In this document: positions 1-8,013 of the stretch, piece by piece
Numbering within the stretch: the stretch's first letter is position 1
How the letters are laid out: the number at the start of each line of letters is the position of its first letter
Source: Penium margaritaceum
Lineage: Eukaryota > Streptophyta > Zygnematophyceae > Desmidiales > Peniaceae
NCBI GenBank assembly: GCA_023375785.1
Contig: SZWC01001609.1
Span: forward strand, 60,925 to 82,254
Length of the DNA: 21,330 nucleotides
Direction: 5' to 3'
Notes under the pieces: generated by a model
Told to the model about the DNA's origin: nothing
The model's database searches: none
The model's input: the letters and a program-made list of their open reading frames with translations, nothing else
Made by a program: the position numbers and the translations under genes

Positions 1-180
1 CCACAAGCCAAGACCCCGATCTCGCACCGCCTCAAACACAGCTGCCCGCTCCACCTCGTTAAAGGCGTTGCGGACGTCGAGCCGAAGCAGCCAAAAGTCG
101 GGGTTGGCCGAGAGGATGGCACGCACCCCACGGACCAGCACCCCCGCCCCCTCCGAAACACCTACGCCGAACTGGTGAGG
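1..180 (-). CDS. LINE-like reverse transcriptase fragment
   Basis: A 60-codon stretch, open to the window edge, reads as part of a reverse transcriptase. It begins with HQFGVGVSEGAG and reaches LLRLDVRNAFNEVER. The latter matches RT motif A, with the first catalytic Asp in RLDVRNAFN. This QFGVG...D-x-x-NAFN pattern is known from non-LTR retrotransposon RTs of algae and protists. The frame ends abruptly upstream, in an A/T run at 181-200 that brings in a TAA, so the 5' side is truncated here or disrupted by the AT-rich insertion. The 3' side continues beyond the window start. YxDD lies outside. Family recognition is good; the exact clade is not determinable. Confidence 0.72.
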
Positions 181-181
181 C

Positions 182-290
182 TTTTTTTTATTTATTTATT
201 TTCATATTTGATTTTTTGTCGAATATCGAATATATTTGACGAATATCGAATATCGAATACTTTTTCGCTCATGCCTAGCGTCAAGGGTGC
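182..290. repeat. AT-rich tract with GAATATC tandem repeats
   Basis: A T/A-rich run is followed by four or five imperfect copies of GAATATCGAATAT between about 219 and 260. It abuts the truncated RT fragment directly. No coding potential is seen. From 291 to 365 I recognise nothing. Confidence 0.5.
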
Positions 291-365
291 TAGGACTTCC
301 GTCGGAACACAACAGAGGTTCTTGTGCTGAAGTGTCCTCTGAACATCGTAATTTTTTTCCGAGCC

Positions 366-780
366 GCACTCTCATTTGCCGCTCTCTATGCACATGAACA
401 TGCATGTGCACGCTCATGTGCTTTGGGCATGTGCATGTGGGTGTGCTTGTGCCCTGCACATATGCGTTTAGACACTCATGTACACACGCACGTGAACGTT
501 CGTGTGCATGCTTATGTGCAGTGCAGGACCTGCACACATGACCATGCACATGCACATGCACCTGCACTGCAGGTGCATGTGCATGTGCACATACATTTGC
601 ATGTCCGCATGCATGTGCATATGCGTGTGCATGTGCATGCATACGTGCATCTGCTTATTCATGTGCATGCGCATGTGTATGTGCATGTGCATTTGCATGT
701 GAATGCTACGTTCACGTGCACGTTCATTTGCATGCCCATGTGCATGTGGGCGTGCATGTGCATGTGCACATGCCCATGTT
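366..780. repeat. CATG/GTGCATG alternating purine-pyrimidine array 1
   Basis: About 415 bp are built from ATGTGC, ATGCAC and CATG words in irregular order. Purines and pyrimidines alternate almost throughout, so the tract is a candidate Z-DNA former. His/Met/Cys-rich ORFs in all frames are by-products of the repeat and are not annotated. A second, shorter array of the same composition lies at 1571-1695. Confidence 0.75.
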
Positions 781-785
781 TCTAA

Positions 786-960
786 AAGAGCATCGGCATC
801 GGAGCATCGACATCGGAGTCGATGCATCTACCCTTGGGCAATCGGAAGCATCGGTAGCATCGGGTCACCAAAGCCCGTAAAATCTACGGTAACACCATCA
901 TTAACCGTCCCTATAACCATTCATTCCTGAAACATAAAGGCTTATTCTCTTAACATAAAG
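786..960. repeat. AGCATCGG repeats with small hairpin
   Basis: GCATCGG-type words recur about six times between 789 and 870. A perfect 8-bp hairpin has arms 804-811 and 818-825 with loop ATCGGA. The same GCATCGG/GTCGAC vocabulary appears in the hairpin at 1528-1562. No gene is seen from 781 to 1807. Confidence 0.45.
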
Positions 961-1094
961 TGGTATAGTCTTACTGAAAAATAGAAAGTTCCCATTTGCA
1001 TACTGGAGGACCGGGTTCATTCTCTATGCTGTCTGGGTGCTCCCCCTCCCCCCCCAATCCGGAAACAAAAAATCCGGAGGAGGTGAGGGGCTGG

Positions 1095-1330
1095 CCCCTC
1101 ACGCGCAGGAGTGCCTGCGTGTTAAATGCCGCGCAGGCGGTCCTGCGCGTCCGTTCACGCAACCTTTCCGCACCCCCACCCCTTGACGCGCAGGCAGTCC
1201 GCGTCGCGTGGCGGAGATGCCTGCGCGTCTTCATGCGCAGGCATCTCCTGCCGTCCGTTGAGCGACAGGTAGGGAAAAAATAAAACGTATACGAGGAGAG
1301 GCGACGCAGGCAGCTCCTGCCGTCCGGCAA
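1095..1330. repeat. Cluster of GCGCAGG hairpins
   Basis: The segment is made of GCGCAGG and CCTGCGC words. The strongest structure is a perfect 14-bp stem, 1213-1226 paired with 1235-1248, loop GTCTTCAT. A shorter one (GCGCAGG, loop CGGT, CCTGCGC) lies near 1131-1148. The phrase CTCCTGCCGTCCG occurs twice, near 1245 and 1313. It resembles a short foldback repeat family. The antisense and sense ORFs across it look like composition artefacts. Confidence 0.5.
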
Positions 1331-1527
1331 GAGCTTCCGCATCACCCGAATGCAAAGACCACCCCCCCCCCCCACCCGCATGTTCGCATCACGAACTGGC
1401 GGGTTGGGAGGGTGGGAGATTTTTTGGCGTCAGCGACAGTGGGTCCCTGCCCCCACCAAAACCTCCTGTGTGGAAGCGCCAACAGCGTCGACGACAGCGT
1501 GGACGTCGGGTCGACGCTGCCGACGCT

Positions 1528-1562
1528 TCGACGCCGATGCTTTGCCTCAGCATCGGCGTCGA
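1528..1562. repeat. Perfect 14-bp hairpin
   Basis: Arms 1528-1541 and 1549-1562 are exact reverse complements (TCGACGCCGATGCT), with a seven-base loop TTGCCTC. It sits just before CATG array 2, as the related hairpin at 804-825 sits just after array 1. Confidence 0.55.
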
Positions 1563-1570
1563 CTCCTTCA

Positions 1571-1695
1571 TGGACACATGCACATGGGTGAGCATGTGCA
1601 TGGTGCATGTGCATGGTCATGTGCGTGTGCATGCGCATGTCCTTATCCATATTCATGTGCATGGACACGTGTATGTGCATGTGCATGGTGTGAGG
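1571..1695. repeat. CATG/GTGCATG array 2
   Basis: A shorter version of the array at 366-780, built of CATGTGCATG-type words. It ends about 110 bp before the start of the SET-like gene, so it lies in that gene's upstream region. Confidence 0.65.
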
Positions 1696-1807
1696 TTCAC
1701 GAATGCATTAGTCTCAAGCTGTCTCATGAAAGCCGCTTCGGTAGCTGGGCTGGCTGCTCCAACCACGACCGAGTTTCACTTTTGCCCATCTGTCAACATG
1801 CCGCATA

Positions 1808-4051
1808 ATGCAGGACAGAACCTCGCACGTCAATCGCTCCATCAGCACCGCCAAAGCGTGTACCCTACTGCTCTGCCTCCTCTGTTGTGGCAACATCCTT
1901 CTGCTCAACGCAGGAGGAGCACAGGCGCTCGAGCAACAGCAGCAGCAGCAGCAGCAGCCCCATGCCCATGAAGCAGAAGAGCCGCAGCCAAGCACCAGAG
2001 CCTCAGCAACCGCCAGTGCTCTTGGCGACACTTTGCCTGCGGATGTGGTAGCAATAACACCCGACTCGTTTGATGCGTGGCTGCGCAGGAGCGGTGTCGT
2101 AGGCCTGGACGACGCCGTGCGCGTGTCCATGGGCCGCTTTGCAGCTGGTGAGTTGAGCCCCAGAAGCAGTGGCAACAGCGCCACTGGCAGCAGCAAGCAG
2201 CAACTGGCTGCTGCTACAGCAGAAGCAGCCGAGGGGAGAAGTTGTGCCTTGCTGGCGTTGAAGCAAGCCAAGAAGGGTGACGTGGTCCTTACAATTCCCT
2301 TCTCTTCCACTCTGATGCTCTCACCCCAACACCCGGAGCCTTATCCGGGCTCGGGGCCTGAACTGGCGCTCCTGGCGCTCCTACTCCGTGAGTTTCACAG
2401 TGGTAACATTTCCTTCTGGCAGCCCTATCTGCGCATGATCCCCCGCAAGCTTCCCCTCCCTTGGCTCTCTCTTCCCCCGTCACTCTTCCGGCTGCTCCAT
2501 CACGGACCATCAATCCGGCGGCTGGAGCAACTGTTGTCGTATTTTGAGCAAATCCATGTGAGCTCGGACGCGTCCGTCATAGGAGGGGCTGGTTTCCGCA
2601 CGTTCCTGTGGGGTCTTGCCGTGCTGTACACGCGCCACTTCACCGTTCCCTTGCCGTCCTCTGCCAATGAACGACACCACCTCTTCGTCCCCGTTGCTGA
2701 GTGCCTCCTCCCTTCCTCCTGGGAGCACGGTGCGCAAATGGGAAAGAAAGGGGCAAGTTCCAGTTCTGCCCCAGAACATGACATGGGTTCGAGGCCTGCC
2801 CCTCCGCCTTCTCCCAATGTGGAGTGGCAAGTGGGAGTGAACAACGACCAGCTCGAACTGATCAGCACCACCAGCATCGGCAAAGGCGATCAGCTTGTGG
2901 AGGCCTCCTTCGTCGCATCGTCCACTGCCATTGAGCAGTCCCTCCTCTTCCTCGGCCATGTGCCGTCCACGTTCGCCGCACAGCGCGTCACGCTCTTTGA
3001 GTCACTGGAGGAGGCGGTGTGGTGGTTCATTCGGCGCTGCATCTCCACTTCCTCCTGCGCTCTCTCTGTCAAGCCGCGTGCGGGTGGAGATGGGGGAGGA
3101 GCAGGAAGAGGAGGAGGAGGAGGAGGAGGAGGAGAAGGAGGAGGTGGGAAGCAGGAGGAGCATGTGAGTGCTGCAGCGGCTCGCTTTCGATCGGATCCAT
3201 GGCTGTTCACCCGCATGCTGCTGTTGGCCCGCGACGCCTACCATGCCACTCTCACTCTCGCCACCCAACGATCCACCAACCAAGCAGCAGCAGCAGCCGC
3301 AGCAGCAACACCAGCAGCAACTGGAGATGCAGCAGGAGGGGGGGATGCAGCAGCAGCAGCAGCAGCGAATGAAAAGGATGGTGTGGTGGAGTTGGTGGAG
3401 GCCGAGGAAGGCGGAGTGTGGCAGGAGGATCTGTATGACCCCGCGGCAGGCGGCACTGGTGGAGGGTGGTACTACGCCAACACTGCAGGGTACGCGAGAG
3501 AGGCAACCCTGCAGCCTTCCCCTGCCGCCATTTCGATCGGGCTGAGATGGCGGGGTTCAGATCCCATAGTCGCTGCCTTTGCCGCCATGCACCTTTCTGT
3601 GACCAGACAAGCCACTGCAGCAGCATCAACGGCTTCTGCTGCTTCTGCTCCTGACCCAGCAGCGCAGCAAGGGGCCGAGGCGGAGGGGCATGAGCTGCAG
3701 CAGGCGGCTAGGGAGTACGCGTACAGCGCTCTACGTCAGAGGTGCGCAGAAGTGTTAGCATCGTTCCCCACATCAGACGACGATGACAGGGCACTTCTGT
3801 CGCAGCAAGAGCGATGGACACCCGCATCCTGTGCATCAGGGGGAACCGGCGGTTCGTTGCATGTTAAAGGGATGGAGGTTGAGGCTGCGGAGGAGGAGGA
3901 CGCAGAGGTGTGCTGCCAGCCTGGCGTGGGATGCGGGGCGGTGAGGCAGGCCATCATGTACCGCTTGCGAGTGAAGGAGCTGTTGAGAGCTCTCACAGAA
4001 GCCGATGCCCCCTCACTGGTTCACACGCTAGGTGGAGAGAGTGCAAGGTGA
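1808..4051 (+). CDS. SET-like/Rubis-subs-bind protein with signal peptide
   Basis: Predicted protein of 747 residues in the Rubisco-LSMT/SETD3 family, which methylates lysine or histidine. Residues 17-40 form a hydrophobic signal-peptide-like segment ending AQA, so entry to the secretory path is inferred. A poly-Gln run follows (43-50). The SET N-part is clear: GDVVLTIP (157-164) and FWQPYLRMIPRKLPLPW (203-219). The usual ADMLNH site reads FVPVAECLLP (293-302), and the later YG site reads EASF. Catalytic Asn-His and Tyr are therefore not visible, suggesting a pseudo-enzyme or strong divergence. The C-terminal half fits the substrate-binding domain: ALRQRCAEVLASFPTSDDDD, then AIMYRLRVKELLRAL. 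Long Gly and Ala runs (about 425-447, 495-525) come from GGA and GCA repeats. The ATG at 1808 starts the signal peptide. The stop is TGA, but it overlaps a good splice donor (see 4048-4354). Confidence 0.82.
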   Translation: MQDRTSHVNRSISTAKACTLLLCLLCCGNILLLNAGGAQALEQQQQQQQQPHAHEAEEPQPSTRASATASALGDTLPADVVAITPDSFDAWLRRSGVVGLDDAVRVSMGRFAAGELSPRSSGNSATGSSKQQLAAATAEAAEGRSCALLALKQAKKGDVVLTIPFSSTLMLSPQHPEPYPGSGPELALLALLLREFHSGNISFWQPYLRMIPRKLPLPWLSLPPSLFRLLHHGPSIRRLEQLLSYFEQIHVSSDASVIGGAGFRTFLWGLAVLYTRHFTVPLPSSANERHHLFVPVAECLLPSSWEHGAQMGKKGASSSSAPEHDMGSRPAPPPSPNVEWQVGVNNDQLELISTTSIGKGDQLVEASFVASSTAIEQSLLFLGHVPSTFAAQRVTLFESLEEAVWWFIRRCISTSSCALSVKPRAGGDGGGAGRGGGGGGGGEGGGGKQEEHVSAAAARFRSDPWLFTRMLLLARDAYHATLTLATQRSTNQAAAAAAAATPAATGDAAGGGDAAAAAAANEKDGVVELVEAEEGGVWQEDLYDPAAGGTGGGWYYANTAGYAREATLQPSPAAISIGLRWRGSDPIVAAFAAMHLSVTRQATAAASTASAASAPDPAAQQGAEAEGHELQQAAREYAYSALRQRCAEVLASFPTSDDDDRALLSQQERWTPASCASGGTGGSLHVKGMEVEAAEEEDAEVCCQPGVGCGAVRQAIMYRLRVKELLRALTEADAPSLVHTLGGESAR

Positions 4052-4354
4052 GGGTTCACCTGAGGTGCCTGCACTGACCTGGTTGGTTGGTAAAGCTTCA
4101 GAGGAGACATAAAAAACCTCAAGGTGGTTTGCTGCATGGATCCACATGCAGCAAACCACAGCTTGAGCTCCTCAAACCTCAAGGTGCTGGAGCTTGCCTG
4201 ACACATACAGCATGTGTCATCTCGAGCCGATCGTCATGGTTCCGACCCCCCCTCCTCTACCCAGACACAACCAAATACCTTCACTCAACAGACAAGCTAG
4301 GTTAATGCTTATCCCACTCTCTCCCCCTTCTCCACACCCCCTCCCCCCCTTTAG
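4048..4354 (+). other. Candidate intron at 3' end of SET-like gene
   Basis: CAAG|GTGAGG at 4044-4053 is a near-consensus donor overlapping the TGA stop. An acceptor TTTAG|G at 4350-4355 follows a pyrimidine tract of about 35 bases. Splicing would join AG to G, keep the frame, and add 44 residues ending with TAG at 4485-4487. If UAG is sense, the frame ends at TGA 4491-4493. The added residues show no domain, so this segment could equally be 3' UTR. Confidence 0.45.
4113..4188. repeat. 15-bp perfect hairpin between direct repeats
   Basis: Arms 4124-4138 and 4145-4159 are exact reverse complements (GTGGTTTGCTGCATG), loop GATCCA. The hairpin lies between two direct copies of AAACCTCAAGGTG, about 60 bp apart. 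It falls inside the candidate intron or 3' UTR. A short foldback transposon or a structured RNA are both possible. Confidence 0.55.
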
Positions 4355-4841
4355 GTTCTCGGAAAAAGGAAGACGAATGGTCTCTGAAGGGGTGCCAAGG
4401 GGTCAACATGGGTCTCGTGAACTTCGTTGTTCTGCTGCATCTGGGCTACTATGGCTGCTACAAAAACTGCATAGGAGTCCATGTTAGTTGTGAGCATAAC
4501 TTTGGAAGTCATGAACACTGTATCGTACATGTTGGTGTTATTTTCCCAGAGCTACATTGGCAACAAATGTTGCACGAGTAATGAATTGGAAATATTTTAG
4601 GGCATGCAGGCCCATGCAAAAACGCACATGAGCTCTATGTGTGAGTGCGATGCAAGACGGCAAGAATTTGGCTAAGTTTGGAACGCTGAATACAAAAGAA
4701 CAAGGAGAGGATACAAATGAGCCCCTAGCGGGCTTAAGTAGGGGCGCCGGCAGTTAGCCGCACTGGGCCCCGTCACCCCCGTTGAGCCCAAACGAGTCAA
4801 CGGGGAGAACACACTACGTACACCACGATAACAATAACGGT

Positions 4842-5036
4842 GGTGTCCTCGAGGCACCGGAACAGCTCTCGGAGTGCCCGGGTCTCGACCACTGAGAAAA
4901 TAGGAGCAGTGTCAGAAAATATCAGAATCAACGTCTAGACATCACACACAGATTTTCGAACATCGGAAGTGCTAGTACAACCACCGGGTCTCCTCGTCGC
5001 ACCGGTATAGTCCACCGGGTACGCGGGTCTCAACCC
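4842..5036. repeat. LTR hairpin modules, distal set
   Basis: Two copies (about 4842-4893 and 4987-5036) of a module that starts GGTCTCCTCG (here also GGTGTCCTCG) and ends CGGGTCTC. Between these ends is a short inverted repeat, such as GGCAC...GTGCC in the first. The same module recurs at 13605-13977 in the other LTR part and at 19338-19389 in the other LTR. Confidence 0.5.
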
Positions 5037-5130
5037 ATCGAGAAAACTCTCCTAGCTCCCGACAAGCCCACAGGGCTACCGGAACGAATCGACCGCGTCT
5101 CGCCGGCACCGTCGTACGTGCTGGAGAAGT

Positions 5131-5135
5131 CTCGG
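5131..5135. repeat. Copia target-site duplication, left copy
   Basis: CTCGG, identical to 13288-13292 at the other end of the nested element. One extra base (5136) separates it from the LTR. Removing the element and one copy restores a continuous outer LTR with a hairpin module (GACAC...GTGTC) across the junction. Confidence 0.6.
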
Positions 5136-5136
5136 C

Positions 5137-5764
5137 GTAGTGGCTAGTGTGATACTTGACTAGCCTGTGGTGTGTGAGGCGGGTGACGGCAACGCATGAG
5201 AACCGCCATGAATGCGGTAAGCTTGCCCTTAGAAAACTTCCACACTTCACCAAGACAAGTAACAGGAGGGGGAGCGAGCGAACCTAGAACCGGTGAGCGC
5301 TCACCCACCACGAGCGACGAGCTCGAGTGGATGAGCGCCGCCACCCGGGGGTCGAGCCCGACCACTCGGAATNAACCGGTGGCGGCTTCTCACCGATGCA
5401 CGGTCAGAACCGGCATGGTGGCCCCCTGAGGATCAGCACCCGGGAATTATGCAACTCCCCCACCACATGCAAGGCAAGGCAATATGAAGCAGGGCACGGC
5501 AGTAAGAGTGTACGTGCCAAGCATCTACCGCATCAGTGAGAGTCATATAGAGTCAGAGAGATTCATGCAATGGTCTCGGCTGTGCCAACGAGCTCTCCTG
5601 GGTCCAGCAGCAGTAGTAGATTGATGGCGTCAACAGCTCCAACCATGATGGTCACATTGGACGCTTCCCAGGGGGAGACCATTGTCATTTAATCTGTACA
5701 GAGTGTGTGCAGAGTGTGAGAGGCAAGAGGGCACAGAGTTGTGAGTGGCCAACGAACTTCAACA
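5137..5764 (-). repeat. Copia 3' LTR
   Basis: Matches 12660-13287 base for base except about 11 substitutions and the N at 5373, where the other copy has C. On the minus strand it starts TGTTGAAGTTCG right after the polypurine tract and ends CACTAC. Confidence 0.92.
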
Positions 5765-5774
5765 CTCCCCCATG
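5765..5774 (-). promoter_or_regulatory. Copia polypurine tract
   Basis: Minus strand CATGGGGGAG lies directly against the TGTT start of the 3' LTR, the expected position for the plus-strand DNA primer. Confidence 0.75.
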
Positions 5775-5858
5775 ACCCGCAGACAAGCAACCCGTACACA
5801 CATGAAAGAGTCACAAGAGATGACCACAAGAGATGAGAAGAACCGACAGGACTGACTG

Positions 5859-8013
5859 TCAGCCGGGATCGTGCTGACCGATGAGACCCACAGAGTGAAC
5901 AGCACCTTTGAAGACATTGCGACTGAGGGCCTTAGTGAGAAAGTCAGCTCTCTGTGATCGTGTGTCCACCCATGCGATGCGAATGACGCCGGCGGCAATG
6001 CATTCACGAACAAAGTGGTGCTCAACATTGATGTGCTTGGTGCGTGAGTGGTGCATGCCACTGTTTTCAGCAATAGCTTTTGTGCTTTGGTTGTCGCAGC
6101 GCAGAGTGATACAGCGGATGGGAACACGTAGTTGTTGCAGCAGACGGCACAACCAGGGAGCTTCACAAGTGCCTGCACCCAATGCTACATACTCAGCCTC
6201 AGCGGTGTTGCGTGCCACACATCCTTGCTTGCCACTTTTCCAGGAGACGGCAGTCCCACCAACTAGAAAGATGTACCCCGTGCGACTGCGAGCATCAGAA
6301 TCATGCGCCCAGTCACTGTCCGTGAAGCCATCGACTACCACTGAGGGCTGTGCACGGAAGCACAGCCCAACACGGGGGGTGGAGAGAACATACCGCACCA
6401 CTCGCAATGCTGCCTCGAGATGGCGCTCGCGAGGGCACTGAGAGAACTGAGACAGGAAGTTCACGGCAAAGGCCACATCTGCACGTGTGGTCGTAGCAAG
6501 GTACATGAGAGAGCCAATGACACGCAGGTAGTCTGTGACATCAACCGGCTCCCCCAGGCTTGAGAGGTCCTGTGACTTGAGTAGGGACTGGCCAGCTGGG
6601 GTCATGGGCGTGGACGTTGTGGGGATAGAGGCGAGGAGTGGCGTGAAGCGCTACCCCAGGCTACGTATATACGCAGCCTGATGCACGTGCAAGATGCGAC
6701 GTGCACGGTCGCGCTCCAGCTCCATGCCTAGAAAGACACGAGCTGGGCCAAGATCCTTCATTTTGTACGCTGCTTGCAGCAGGGACTTGGCGGCTGTCAC
6801 AACTGCAGCATCGGGAGAGGCAATGAGGAGATCATCCACGTACACGAGAATGGCTACAAGTGGTTTTGTGGGAGGACCAAGGAACAGTGCCGGGTCAACG
6901 ACACTTCGCTTGTAGCCACCTTTCTCAAGGGTGGCGGTGATCTCCTGGTTCCAGCACCGTGGGGACTGTTTGAGGCCATAGAGGGCCTTGCCCAGGCGCC
7001 AAACCCGATTGGTGCCATCAGAGAACCCGGGTGGTTGCACCATGTAGATCTCTTCATCCAACCTGCCATGCAGGAAGGCATTGTTGACGTCCATCTGCTC
7101 GAGCTCCCAGTCATGTTGAGCGACTAGACTGAGTAGAGCCCTGGCTGTGGTACATCGACCGACGGGAGCGAAGGTCTCATCAAAATCAACACCAGGAATC
7201 TGAGAAAATCCCTTGGCGGTAAGACGAGCCTTGTACCGCTACACCGTGTTGTCAGGATTCAGTTTCCGACGATACACCCACTTGGCAGCGACAGCCTTGC
7301 GACCCGGTGGGAGGTCAACGAGCTCATAGACACCGTGCTCACACAGTGCATCGAGCTCGGCCTTCATGGCCTGTTCCCACAACGAAGAGTCCGAGGCAGT
7401 GCGAGCTGCCTGGACAGTCAGTGGTTCTGGAGGAAGAGGAGAGAGGCCAGCAGCAGCAAAGCACGAGGCAACATAGCCTGCAACAGAGGACGATAAGGCA
7501 GAGTGGAACTCTTGTTCGACAAGAGAGTAGCCAAGTACGGTGCTTGGATGAACGACGGATGCGGATGCGGACAGACCAGAGGTGGTGAGACCAAGGGCAC
7601 GAAGACCAGGGTCACCGGAAATGACAGGTTGAGTCTGGGAGGGAAGAGCCCTGAGACGCCCTCCGCGCGTGTAGGGTGAGACTGGAGGAATGGACGGAGC
7701 ACACGCAGAGGCAGGAGGAGTCGCAGAATGAGGTGGCGAGGAGGTAAGCGCTGGCTCAACAGGGACAGACGGTGAGGCGGCACTAAGAGGGGAGGTAGAG
7801 GACGATGCTGCGGGAGAGGCAGCAGTGGGAATGCCAGGAGGTAGACTGGGAGAGGACACCGGGACAGTGGAGGAAGGAGACACATGAGAGGGGGACCCGG
7901 GCAAGGGAGTGCTCTGCTCAGCAGAGGAGGAGGCAGTGGGGTCCGAGTGACGCACTGAGGGGAGACCAGCAGGCCCGCCAGAGGGCAGACCAACAGCCCA
8001 CCAGAGGGCAGAG
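5859..8013 (-). CDS. Copia Pol, reverse transcriptase and RNase H part
   Basis: This frame holds a Ser/Pro-rich linker, then the RT_2 domain: KWVYRRKLNPDNTV, RYKARLTAKGFSQIPGVDF, MDVNNAFLHG (catalytic Asp, 7094-7065), KALYGLKQSPRCWNQ, and YVDDLL with the paired Asp at 6831-6842. RNase H follows with TDSDWAHD, AEAEYVAL, RCDNQSTKAI and TKHINVEHHFVRE. These reverse-transcribe the element RNA and degrade it in cytoplasmic particles. The frame is continuous to TGA at 5859-5861 apart from TAG at 7239-7241 and 6651-6653. The first TAG sits just before RYKARL, where Copia families usually have Gln or Glu. It is out of frame with the upstream part because of a 1-bp indel in a tandem 24-bp repeat at about 7966-8011. 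Confidence 0.88.

Larger units (their letters stand above)
4584..5135 (-). repeat. Outer element 3' LTR, distal part
   Basis: Its first ~397 bp match the 5' LTR fragment at 19081-19479, both beginning AATTGGAAATATTTTAGGGC in plus orientation. The rest (4981-5135) has no partner because the other LTR stops at an N. It ends at the CTCGG target duplicated by the nested Copia and continues at 13288. With the other part the 3' LTR totals about 1.38 kb. Confidence 0.75.

Noticed and set aside
202..930. Several His/Met/Cys-rich ORFs on both strands
   Set aside because: They follow from the CATG repeat itself, which lacks stops in several frames; no domain or consistent codon use.
971..1686. ORFs of 66-136 codons across the hairpin cluster and array 2
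   Set aside because: They overlap each other on both strands in GC-rich hairpin DNA and show no recognisable motif.
1714..3629. Long antisense and alternate-frame ORFs inside the SET-like gene
   Set aside because: Shadows of a real GC-rich gene with CAG, GGA and GCA repeats; family motifs fall only in the plus frame starting at 1808.
5144..5539. ORFs within the Copia LTRs, repeated at 12667-13062
   Set aside because: Same LTR sequence in two copies; LTRs of this type are non-coding and the frames overlap on both strands.
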